Shown here: positions 1 to 5,808 of the stretch, in pieces
Layout of the letters: each line of letters starts with the position of its first letter
Position numbering within the stretch: position 1 is the stretch's first letter
Assembly: GCA_902773215.1 (NCBI GenBank)
Contig: CACYDQ010000254.1
Coordinates: forward strand, 1-6,052
Length of the DNA: 6,052 bases
Reading direction: 5' to 3'
Source of the DNA: an uncultured Spirochaetaceae bacterium
Lineage (GTDB): Bacteria > Spirochaetota > Spirochaetia > Treponematales > Treponemataceae
Made by a program: the position numbers and the translations under genes
The notes under the pieces: model-generated
Told to the model about the DNA's origin: nothing
Seen by the model: only the letters and a program-made list of their open reading frames with translations
The model's database searches: none

Positions 1-1
1 C

Positions 2-1495
2 ATCATGATGGAGGACGCGGCCTCGGCGGTGAGCCGTGCCGTCCTCCGCCGCCTGTCGGAGGACAAGAGCCCCTGCCTGGCCCGGCCTGCCGTCCTGGTG
101 CTGGCGGGGAGCGGGAACAACGGGGCTGACGGCTACGCTGTCGCCCGGCAGCTCCAGTCCGCGGCCTATGCCGTCGTCGCCTGCGCCGTCGGCGAGGCGA
201 ACAGCACGCTGTGCAAGGAACAGAAATCCCGCGCGGAGAAAATCGGGGTGCGCGTCATTGCCCCGGAGGAGCTGGACGCATGGCTTGAGGAAATCTCCAT
301 AGACCTCAAGGTCATCGTGGACTGCATTTACGGCTCGGGTTTCCGGGGCACGCTCCCCGCCGTCGCCCGGGCGGTCATCCTTTCCGTCAATGACAACACC
401 GACGCATACAAAATCGCATGCGACGTGCCGACAGGACTTGACCAGTGGGGACGCTGCGGTACGGTTTTCCATGCGGACGAGACCGTGACGATGGGCGCTC
501 TCAAGCTGGCCCTCTTCTCCGACAAGGCAAAGGACGAATGCGGGCAGGTCTCCGTCTGCGATTTGGGAATCAGCCGCGACAACTTCGAGCGGGCGGGCAC
601 GGGCGATGCGGCGGCCATGGCCGGCACGATCATTCCTGACGCATACCTCTTGGAAGAGGGGGACATGGAGCTGCCCTACCGGAAGAAGCAGAACGTCAAC
701 AAGGGGAGCTTCGGGCACGTCGTCGTCTGCTCGGGTCAGAAAAGCGGCGCGTCGGTCATGGCGGGACAGGCGGCCCTCTCGTTCGGGGCGGGGCTGGTGA
801 CGCTCGTCTCCGAGCGGGAAAACTTCCCGGATTTCCCCATGCCCTGTTCGCTCCTCAGCTCCCGCATCATCCCCGCCAACACGGGCACCATCGCAATCGG
901 CATGGGGCTGGGACGGAGGAGCGGGGACAGCCAGGTCTACACGAGCTTCCTGCTCCAGAACCCCAACGTCTCAGCGGTGCTGGACGCGGACGTGTTCTAC
1001 AACGAGGACATCCTCCGCCTGCTCAGCCATCGCCCGCAGGGACTTCTGCTGACTCCCCATCCCAAGGAATTCCTTTCCCTGCTTTCTCTCTGCGGTATGG
1101 ACACCCTGAACGGGGTCAGGATAGAGAAGGTCTCCGATGTCGTGGACATGCGCCTGGAGCTCGCCGCCGCATTCTGCAGGAAATACCCGGGAATCGTGCT
1201 CCTGCTCAAAGGGGCGAACAGCATCATCGCGACGGCCGCGCCGGGGCAGGCCGTGGGGCAGGGACGGACGGAGATTTACATCAACGCCGCGGGGACGGCG
1301 GCCCTCGCCAAGGCGGGCTCGGGGGACGTGCTTGCGGGGCTTGCCGCCGCATTGCTCGCGCAGGGCTACGACCCGCTCAGGGCTGCCAGGACCGCGAGCC
1401 TCTCCCATGCCGCCGCCGCCCGCAGGGTTTGCAGGGACAAGGCGGACTGGGCGCTCACGCCGGAGGATTTGATTTCCGCCGTCGCCCGCCTGTAA
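2..1495 (+). CDS. nnr: Bifunctional NAD(P)H-hydrate epimerase / ADP- or ATP-dependent dehydratase, 5'-truncated
   Basis: This cytosolic repair enzyme converts damaged, hydrated NADH and NADPH back to the active cofactors. The N-terminal YjeF_N domain epimerises the hydrate and the C-terminal ribokinase-like domain dehydrates it using ADP or ATP. The frame is open to the left edge: an Ile codon precedes the first two Met codons, and the resulting IMMEDAASAV matches the usual 'L-M-E-N-A-G' segment that lies about 15 residues inside the family. The real start is therefore upstream and both Mets are internal. Counting from the first Met, the epimerase shows GSGNNGADGYAVAR (35-48; the family usually has GGDG, so Ala41 is a mild variant), DCIYGSGFRG (106-115) and DVPTGLD (140-146). 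The dehydratase shows NKGSFGHVVVCSG (232-244), a GAGLVTL segment (261-267), LDADVF (326-331), TPHPKEF (350-356), LKGANS (401-406) and AGSGDVLAG (437-445), with Asp441 as the likely catalytic residue. Both domains look intact. It ends 2 bases from the stop of the convergent membrane gene. Confidence 0.95.
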   Translation: MMMEDAASAVSRAVLRRLSEDKSPCLARPAVLVLAGSGNNGADGYAVARQLQSAAYAVVACAVGEANSTLCKEQKSRAEKIGVRVIAPEELDAWLEEISIDLKVIVDCIYGSGFRGTLPAVARAVILSVNDNTDAYKIACDVPTGLDQWGRCGTVFHADETVTMGALKLALFSDKAKDECGQVSVCDLGISRDNFERAGTGDAAAMAGTIIPDAYLLEEGDMELPYRKKQNVNKGSFGHVVVCSGQKSGASVMAGQAALSFGAGLVTLVSERENFPDFPMPCSLLSSRIIPANTGTIAIGMGLGRRSGDSQVYTSFLLQNPNVSAVLDADVFYNEDILRLLSHRPQGLLLTPHPKEFLSLLSLCGMDTLNGVRIEKVSDVVDMRLELAAAFCRKYPGIVLLLKGANSIIATAAPGQAVGQGRTEIYINAAGTAALAKAGSGDVLAGLAAALLAQGYDPLRAARTASLSHAAAARRVCRDKADWALTPEDLISAVARL

Positions 1496-1497
1496 GC

Positions 1498-3462
1498 TTA
1501 CTGGATGGTATAGAATCCCTTTCCCATGTCGTCCTTGTCAAAGAGGCGGAGCTTGTCGGTGTACCAGCCCCTCGGCGCGCAGGGAAGCTCCGCATCCCCG
1601 CAGACGATGGGCTCCACTGAGAGGTTGATGTAGAAATCCTGCTCCTCGCAGACCAGCCGCCGCTCCGTCGGTGCGGGCATGACGGGGATTGTCATGATGA
1701 GGTTCCTGTTCTTTATGGCAATCTCGCAGGCAAAGAACACGATGACTGCGTAGCATGCCAGCACGAACGGGCGCTTTTCCGTCTTTCCGGAAATCTTGCC
1801 GGTAAGGGGCAGCAGGGCGAGGGCGATTGCCACGATGGCGGAGCAGCGTACGGCTTTGTAAATCTCCTTCTTCCAGTGGGGGACGGAGAGTTCTTTTCCC
1901 TTCAGCCTGCTTCCTAGTGTTATGAGGAAATCCTGCACGGCGGGAATGCTGAGGACAAGCACCAGGGCAAGCAGGAAGAATACGATAAAGAGCCGTGTCT
2001 TTTCTTTCCCGAAGAATCCGGCGAGCCTTCTGCCCTGAGGAAGGGCCTTGCGGGCGAGGTTCCTGCATTTTTTGAGCGGGGCGGCGAGCATGTCCGCGTT
2101 GAAGAATAAGCCTAATGCCAGAAGGTCATAGAAAAAGCCGTTCCCGAACCTGAACAGGGGGGCGGATATGAACCAGTAGGTGATGTTTACGAGGATAAGG
2201 GCATAGTAAAAAAGCGATTCTGTCTGCCTCCGTACGAGTGAGCGGACAAGCAGAGCCAGCGAAAGGACGGATACGAACAAAAACTGTATGTGTTCGGGGT
2301 AAAGCGCCCTTCCGCACCAGGGGATGAACCACTGCAGGAAAGGTATCTTCCACATGTCCGCAGCGACGGGAACCGGCGACCACCTGGAGCCGTAATGGAT
2401 TATGTCGTAGGTCGTGACGGCAAGCTCGTGCGGGATGGTCCAGGGAAGATCGGCCCTGAATGCCGGAGACTGGAAGAAAGGGTATCCTACCTGTATTAGG
2501 TTTCTGATAACAAAGGCAATGAAGATGCACAGGGGCAGTGCACAGAGCCTGATCAGGCGCGGGACGGAGAGGGCCTTGTTCTTCAGCAGGTGATGCATGC
2601 AGAAGGCGAAGCAGAACACGACCGCAACCGCTCCCAGAAGCTTTATTCCGAACGCCACGGAGGCAAAGAAGAAGACGGCCTCGGGTGAGCTCCTGGACGG
2701 GCCCTCGGATTTGTAGAAAAGCATCTCCGCCAGGCATATCGCGATGAAGGCGAGCGTAGGCTTGTCGTAATACAGGCTCGGGTCATCGAGCGTGTTGTTC
2801 ACGAAGAACCAGATGATCATTACGGACTGGAACAAGGCGACGGGAAGGGCGTTCTTTCCTTTTCCCGTGGCGGCTCCGAGGATGTCCGAGGCCGCGTAGA
2901 GCATGAACGCAAAATAGAACAGCGAGTAGAGGACGCTCGACATCTGCTTGTCCCAGGGGCCCACGTCAAGCCCGGCCGCAAGGTGGAGGTACAGTGAATT
3001 GGAGGCAAGGTTGGGGAAGACGTTCGCAAGGCCGGGGATAATTTTGTAGGCGTTCATCCAGGAAAGGCTTGATGCGTGGTAGAGGAGCGTGTCGACCGCG
3101 GAGACCCCCTCGGCCTTGGAGCACTGGTAGCAGACCTTAAAGAGCAGCACGGCGCAGGCCAGGATGTGCCAGCGATGCCCGGACAGGAATCCGGCCAGCC
3201 CTCTCCCGGATGCGGAGACACGGCGGACGTACAAGGCAGTCCCCCACATTCCCGCGGCGAGTACCGGCAGCAGGGTCCAGGTGGTCAGGGGCAGGAAGAA
3301 GTTTATGAAGGAAAAATATATGGCAGACAGGGAAAAACCAAGGAAGAAATTCAGGAAAAAATTGTTTCCTCGTAGCTTTAGGAATGTGAAGGACGAGGCG
3401 AGGAAGCCTGTCCCGCTGAAAACGAAAAAAAACAGCAGGTCGGAAAGAAAGAGGTACAGCAT
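1498..3462 (-). CDS. Polytopic inner-membrane protein, LIC_10190/DUF8201-like, possible GT-C glycosyltransferase fold
   Basis: This 654-residue protein has about 14-16 hydrophobic segments, at roughly 4-24, 34-56, 62-80, 97-113, 175-195, 205-222, 236-250, 263-287, 306-325, 391-410, 416-434, 441-460, 488-508, 538-553 and 564-583. I cannot assign a reaction. Landmarks are DTLLYH (124-129) and IIPGLANVFPNLASNS (141-156) in the loop after the fourth segment, DDPSLYYDKP (226-235), RNLIQVGYPFFQSPAF (320-335), PLFRFGNGFF (435-444) and a non-membrane C-terminal tail (about 590-654) with ELPCAP (625-630) and a terminal KGFYTI. From memory these match the conserved spots of the LIC_10190/DUF8201 membrane family. 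An acidic residue in the first large outer loop, here Asp124, would also suit a GT-C glycosyltransferase acting on lipid-linked sugars, which is inference. The frame extends upstream to 3606, but that stretch overlaps purE on the other strand. ATG 3462 is preferred because a perfect TATAAT lies just upstream and hydrophobic sequence begins immediately. No Shine-Dalgarno is seen. Codon use looks less GC-biased than in purE and purF. Confidence 0.85.
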   Translation of the reverse strand: MLYLFLSDLLFFFVFSGTGFLASSFTFLKLRGNNFFLNFFLGFSLSAIYFSFINFFLPLTTWTLLPVLAAGMWGTALYVRRVSASGRGLAGFLSGHRWHILACAVLLFKVCYQCSKAEGVSAVDTLLYHASSLSWMNAYKIIPGLANVFPNLASNSLYLHLAAGLDVGPWDKQMSSVLYSLFYFAFMLYAASDILGAATGKGKNALPVALFQSVMIIWFFVNNTLDDPSLYYDKPTLAFIAICLAEMLFYKSEGPSRSSPEAVFFFASVAFGIKLLGAVAVVFCFAFCMHHLLKNKALSVPRLIRLCALPLCIFIAFVIRNLIQVGYPFFQSPAFRADLPWTIPHELAVTTYDIIHYGSRWSPVPVAADMWKIPFLQWFIPWCGRALYPEHIQFLFVSVLSLALLVRSLVRRQTESLFYYALILVNITYWFISAPLFRFGNGFFYDLLALGLFFNADMLAAPLKKCRNLARKALPQGRRLAGFFGKEKTRLFIVFFLLALVLVLSIPAVQDFLITLGSRLKGKELSVPHWKKEIYKAVRCSAIVAIALALLPLTGKISGKTEKRPFVLACYAVIVFFACEIAIKNRNLIMTIPVMPAPTERRLVCEEQDFYINLSVEPIVCGDAELPCAPRGWYTDKLRLFDKDDMGKGFYTIQ

Positions 3463-3468
3463 GGGCGG

Positions 3469-3498
3469 ATTATAGCACGGAGCGGGGGCTCCCTGCAA
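3469..3498 (-). promoter_or_regulatory. Promoter of the membrane-protein gene, extended -10, leaderless spacing
   Basis: Read on the minus strand, a perfect TATAAT lies at 3474-3469 and is preceded by TGC, giving the extended form TGCTATAAT. An 18-base spacer separates it from TTGCAG (3498-3493), a weak -35. Transcription starting about 7 bases past the -10 would fall at 3462, the A of the ATG. There is no room for a ribosome binding site, so the mRNA is predicted to be leaderless. The -10 is read directly from the sequence; the start point is inferred. Confidence 0.7.
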
Positions 3499-3518
3499 GT
3501 TGTCCTGCGTCCGCCCTG

Positions 3519-3548
3519 TTGAATAAGCCCCCCGCTTTGTGCTAGATT
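3519..3548 (+). promoter_or_regulatory. Promoter of purE-purF, extended -10, leaderless spacing
   Basis: TTGAAT (3519-3524) and TAGATT (3543-3548) are 18 bases apart, and the -10 is extended by TGC immediately before it. Each hexamer matches the sigma-70 consensus at 4 of 6 positions. A start about 7 bases downstream falls at 3555, inside the purE ATG at 3554-3556. No Shine-Dalgarno precedes purE, which fits a leaderless message. No purine-repressor operator was recognised in the 91-base divergent region. Confidence 0.55.
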
Positions 3549-3553
3549 GTGGT

Positions 3554-4054
3554 ATGAAAGTCGCTGTGTTTTTAGGCTCCAAGTCCGATGCGGACACAAT
3601 GGGCAAGGCCGCCGAAGTCCTGAGGGAATTCGGCGTGGACTACAAGGCGTTCGTCATCTCCGCCCACCGCGCGGGTGACCTGCTCGTGAAAACCGTCAAA
3701 GAGGTCGAATCAGAAGGCTGCGAGGTCATCATAGCGGGCGCGGGCCTTTCCGCCGCCCTGCCCGGGGTCATCGCAAGCCGCAGCGTCCTCCCGGTCATCG
3801 GGGTTCCGCTCGAATGCATCAGCCCCGGGAAGTCCAACGGGCTTGCGGGAATGGACGCGCTTCTCTCCATAGCGCAGATGCCGCCCCGCGTCCCGGTGGC
3901 GACCGTCGGAATCGGCAACGCGAAGAACGCGGCATACCTCGCCCTCGAGATTCTGGGCATCAAATATCCTGACATAAAGAAGAAGCTCATGGACTTCCGC
4001 GCCAAGATGACGGAGGAGGCCGAGGCCGAGGGCGGAAAGGGCTTCGATCTGTAG
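3554..4054 (+). CDS. purE: 5-(carboxyamino)imidazole ribonucleotide mutase / AIR carboxylase PurE
   Basis: PurE makes 4-carboxy-5-aminoimidazole ribonucleotide in de novo purine synthesis and forms cytosolic octamers. Class I enzymes rearrange N5-CAIR made by PurK; class II enzymes carboxylate AIR directly with CO2. The 166-residue product has GSKSD (8-12) and SAHR (36-39, catalytic His38), both class I hallmarks, and a class I-like MDALLSIAQMP (100-110). Two features differ from the Escherichia coli pattern. The loop at 61-71 reads AGAGLSAALPG, where class I usually has AGAGGAAHLPG, so the His position is Ala68. There are also about six extra residues between VPLE and GLAGMD (about 88-97). 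The N-terminus is set at ATG 3554, since the protein then begins directly with the first beta strand (MKVAVFLGS). An in-frame GTG at 3539 would add five residues but overlaps the -10 box. The purF gene follows after 20 bases. No purK is in the window. Confidence 0.95.
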   Translation: MKVAVFLGSKSDADTMGKAAEVLREFGVDYKAFVISAHRAGDLLVKTVKEVESEGCEVIIAGAGLSAALPGVIASRSVLPVIGVPLECISPGKSNGLAGMDALLSIAQMPPRVPVATVGIGNAKNAAYLALEILGIKYPDIKKKLMDFRAKMTEEAEAEGGKGFDL

Positions 4055-4059
4055 CCGGC

Positions 4060-4066
4060 GAGGGGA
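4060..4066 (+). promoter_or_regulatory. Ribosome binding site fixing the TTG start of purF
   Basis: GAGGGGA lies in the 20-base gap between the purE stop and TTG 4075, ending 8 bases before it. It supports TTG as the initiator, because no ATG or GTG lies between it and the nucleophile-Cys region. Translation of purF is thus leader-dependent, unlike the apparently leaderless purE. Confidence 0.75.
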
Positions 4067-4074
4067 TCTTTAGA

Positions 4075-5526
4075 TTGGAAAACATCGAGGAATTTGAAAG
4101 GGAAGAGGACAAGCTCCGCGACGAGTGCGGCGTGGTCGGCGTGTACCTGAAGAAGAAGGACGGGGCGGAACCGGATTTCACGGCCGCGTCAAAGGCCTAC
4201 TATGCCCTCTACTGCCTGCAGCACCGCGGGCAGGACAGCGCGGGCATCGCGGTCAGCACCGGCGATGACATCCAGCTGCACAAGGCGATGGGGACGGCGG
4301 GCGAGGTCTTCAAGACCGAGGACATCACCTCGCTCAAGGGCCGCATTGCCTGCGGGCACGTCCGCTACGCGACGGCGGGCAGCGCGAGCCTGGAGAACGC
4401 CCAGCCCATGCTCGTCAAGAGCAAGATAGGCGCGGTCGCCGTCTGCCACAACGGGCAGCTGGTCAACTACGAGCAGCTGCGCGAGATGCTGGAGGAGACG
4501 GGAAGTACCTTCGTGTCCACGAGCGACACCGAGGTCATCGTCAAGCTGATCGCCAAGTCCTACAAGAAGGGGCTTGAGCGTGCCCTGACCGATACGATAC
4601 AGATGATAAAGGGCTCGTTCGCCCTCGTCGTCATGACCGACAGCTGCCTGATCGGGGCTCGCGACCCCAACGGAATCCGCCCCCTCTGCCTGGGCAAGGT
4701 GGAGGACGGCTGGATCCTTGCGAGCGAGAGCTGCGCGATTGACGCGGTGAACGGAACCTTTGTCCGCGACATACAGCCGGGAGAAATCGTCATCATCAAC
4801 GACGACGGCGTGCTCTCCTTTGAATTCGGCGAGCGGACGAGCAAGCGCACCTGCGTCTTTGAGTACGTCTACTTTGCCCGCCCCGACAGCATCATAGACG
4901 GCATCCCCGTTACCCAGGCCCGCATCAAGATGGGGGCCTGCCTCGCGCGGGAAAGCCCCGTGGCGGCCGACGTGGTCGTGGGCGTCCCTGACTCGGGCCT
5001 GAGCGCGGCCCAAGGATATGCCGAAGAGGCCCACATCCCCTACGCGATGGGAATCATCAAGAACAAATACATCGGGCGGACTTTCATCGCCCCGACCCAG
5101 AAAGAGCGGGAGAACCTCGTGTTCGTCAAGCTGAACGCCGTCCGCTCCATCGTTCAGGGCAAGCGAGTCATTGTCATAGACGACTCCATCGTGCGCGGTA
5201 CGACGAGCCGCCGCCTGGTGCAGATCCTCAGGCGTGCGGGCGCGAAGGAAGTGCACTTCCGCATTTCCAGTCCGCCGGTCAAGTACCCCTGCTACTTCGG
5301 TATCAACACGCCGACGCGGGGCGAGCTTATCTCCAGCACCCACAACGAGGAGGAGATATGCAAGGCGATCGGGGCGGACTCGCTCGCCTTCATCAGCGCG
5401 GACGGCATGCTCGAGGCCTGCCGCGAGTGCAGCCCCGCCAACTTCGGTTTCTGCAAGGGCTGCTTCACGGGCGAATACCCCATGTCCGTCCCCGGCGAGC
5501 TGAACGGGAAAGTGATAGAAGGGTAG
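4075..5526 (+). CDS. purF: Amidophosphoribosyltransferase PurF, propeptide and Fe-S type
   Basis: PurF catalyses the committed step of purine synthesis: PRPP plus glutamine gives 5-phosphoribosylamine, glutamate and pyrophosphate. The 483-residue product has an N-terminal Ntn glutaminase followed by a type I phosphoribosyltransferase. The nucleophile is Cys18 in RDECGVVGVY. The 17 residues before it would be a self-cleaved propeptide, as in the Bacillus subtilis enzyme. Glutaminase motifs are QHRGQDSAGI (49-58), GHVRYATAG (94-102), CHNGQLVN (124-131) and STSDTEVI (148-155). The PRPP loop is VIVIDDSIVRGTTSRR (365-380). Four cysteines fit the [4Fe-4S] ligands of the Bacillus-type enzyme: Cys260 before FEYVYFARPDS, Cys406 in KYPCYFG, and Cys460 and Cys463 in FCKGCFTGEYP. 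Such enzymes are oxygen-labile, which suits an anaerobe. The start codon is TTG. The gene should be cotranscribed with purE; control by purine nucleotides is expected from the family but no leader element is visible. Confidence 0.97.
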   Translation: MENIEEFEREEDKLRDECGVVGVYLKKKDGAEPDFTAASKAYYALYCLQHRGQDSAGIAVSTGDDIQLHKAMGTAGEVFKTEDITSLKGRIACGHVRYATAGSASLENAQPMLVKSKIGAVAVCHNGQLVNYEQLREMLEETGSTFVSTSDTEVIVKLIAKSYKKGLERALTDTIQMIKGSFALVVMTDSCLIGARDPNGIRPLCLGKVEDGWILASESCAIDAVNGTFVRDIQPGEIVIINDDGVLSFEFGERTSKRTCVFEYVYFARPDSIIDGIPVTQARIKMGACLARESPVAADVVVGVPDSGLSAAQGYAEEAHIPYAMGIIKNKYIGRTFIAPTQKERENLVFVKLNAVRSIVQGKRVIVIDDSIVRGTTSRRLVQILRRAGAKEVHFRISSPPVKYPCYFGINTPTRGELISSTHNEEEICKAIGADSLAFISADGMLEACRECSPANFGFCKGCFTGEYPMSVPGELNGKVIEG

Positions 5527-5533
5527 CTTTTAT

Positions 5534-5571
5534 GTAGTTTCATCAGTGGAAACGTATACACTTGAAACTGC
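5534..5571 (+). other. Stem-loop just after purF
   Basis: AGTTTCA (5536-5542) is the exact inverse of TGAAACT (5563-5569), and the stem can be extended outward by a G-U and a G-C pair (5534-5535 with 5570-5571). Inside, AGTG (5545-5548) pairs with CACT (5559-5562) after a 2-base bulge, leaving a 10-base loop with GTATAC. It begins 7 bases after the purF stop. No run of T follows, so it is not a standard intrinsic terminator. It may protect the purF 3' end or mark the edge of the repetitive element downstream. Confidence 0.5.
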
Positions 5572-5645
5572 GTTGTGGGTTCCCGCGGGGTTCGCCTTGA
5601 CGCTACGCTGGCATTTCCCTTTTCGCGGGCGGGTGCTTGCATTAC

Positions 5646-5697
5646 GGCTTGTTCAGCCTACAGGGGGGTCCGGGGGATTTCCCCCGGCAGTGCCGGG
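5646..5697 (+). repeat. Tandem short hairpins, two mutually exclusive
   Basis: Three inverted repeats are packed here. GGCT (5646-5649) pairs with AGCC (5655-5658). CCGGGGG (5670-5676) pairs perfectly with CCCCCGG (5681-5687) around ATTT. CCCGGC (5683-5688) pairs perfectly with GCCGGG (5692-5697) around AGT. The last two share bases 5683-5687, so an RNA could form only one at a time. No coding sequence is convincing across them. Confidence 0.6.
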
Positions 5698-5722
5698 AAG
5701 CGGTGGGGTTTTAGGGGCGGGG
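5695..5722 (+). other. Potential G-quadruplex on the coding strand
   Basis: Four G-runs, at 5695-5697, 5705-5708, 5714-5717 and 5719-5722, are separated by 7, 5 and 1 bases. This satisfies the usual G3+N1-7 rule. It lies on the strand that becomes the glnN leader RNA if transcription reads through, and it uses the same bases as the left arm of the 13-bp stem, so the two folds would compete. Confidence 0.45.
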
Positions 5723-5762
5723 AAACCCTCGCTTCTGAGTAGGGGGTGTCCCCGCCCCTAAA
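5710..5762 (+). repeat. 13-bp perfect inverted repeat upstream of glnN
   Basis: TTTAGGGGCGGGG (5710-5722) is the exact inverse of CCCCGCCCCTAAA (5750-5762), with a 27-base intervening loop in which CCCT (5726-5729) can further pair with AGGG (5741-5744). The right arm is followed by an A-rich stretch rather than T, and the left arm read backwards is not followed by T either, so it is not an intrinsic terminator in either direction. It could be a dispersed repeat, a protein-binding palindrome or a structured mRNA leader. Confidence 0.75.
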
Positions 5763-5769
5763 TCAAAAA

Positions 5770-5791
5770 GGGGGTCTGGGGGACCCCCAGA
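5770..5791 (+). repeat. Hairpin directly before the glnN ribosome binding site
   Basis: GGGGGTC (5770-5776) pairs with GACCCCC (5782-5788) around a 5-base loop. In an alternative register TCTGGGGG (5775-5782) mirrors CCCCCAGA (5784-5791) about a central A. The structure stops 3 bases before AAGGAG, so it could influence ribosome access to glnN. Confidence 0.6.
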
Positions 5792-5794
5792 AAG

Positions 5795-5800
5795 AAGGAG
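5795..5800 (+). promoter_or_regulatory. Ribosome binding site of glnN
   Basis: AAGGAG lies 8 bases before ATG 5809, a strong and well-spaced Shine-Dalgarno that fixes the glnN start. No convincing sigma-70 promoter was found between purF and this site, so glnN may have an unrecognised promoter or be read through from purF. Confidence 0.85.
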
Positions 5801-5808
5801 AGAATTTT

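Larger units (their letters stand above)
5664..5783 (+). repeat. Direct repeat pair GGGGGTCYGGGGGA flanking the large hairpin
   Basis: The 14-base sequences at 5664-5677 and 5770-5783 differ at a single base (C or T at the eighth position). Each forms the left side of its own hairpin, and together they bracket the 13-bp stem. This arrangement suggests a duplicated module or the two ends of a dispersed intergenic element. I see no target-site duplication or transposase. Confidence 0.6.

Noticed and set aside
3463..3606. 48-residue N-terminal extension of the membrane protein
   Set aside because: It would overlap the start of purE and both promoters, is hydrophilic and motif-free, and ATG 3462 is perfectly placed relative to TATAAT.
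4071..4076. TAGATT just before purF, the same hexamer as the purE -10
   Set aside because: It overlaps the TTG start codon itself, so a transcript from it would lack the purF start. The good Shine-Dalgarno indicates translation from the purE-purF mRNA.
4189..5343. 384-codon minus-strand open frame opposite purF
   Set aside because: It is an antisense shadow of the highly GC3-biased purF gene. The product is Asp/Val/Arg/Gly-rich without recognisable motifs, while the plus strand encodes all PurF motifs.
5597..5602. TTGACG as a -35 box for glnN
   Set aside because: No -10-like hexamer is found 16-18 bases downstream.
5626..5641. Possible sigma-54 promoter upstream of glnN
   Set aside because: GG and TTGCA have the right -24/-12 spacing, but the rest of the -24 element does not match TGGCAC, and G-rich sequence makes a chance match likely.
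5546..5761. 71-codon open frame between purF and glnN
   Set aside because: It begins inside the stem-loop and runs through the hairpin and G-run element. The product is low-complexity Gly/Pro/Leu sequence, there is no ribosome binding site, and I recognise no family. It is best explained by the repeat's base composition.
5710..5762. 13-bp stem as a Rho-independent terminator
   Set aside because: There is no T-run after the stem on either strand, and the loop of 27 bases is unusually long for a terminator.
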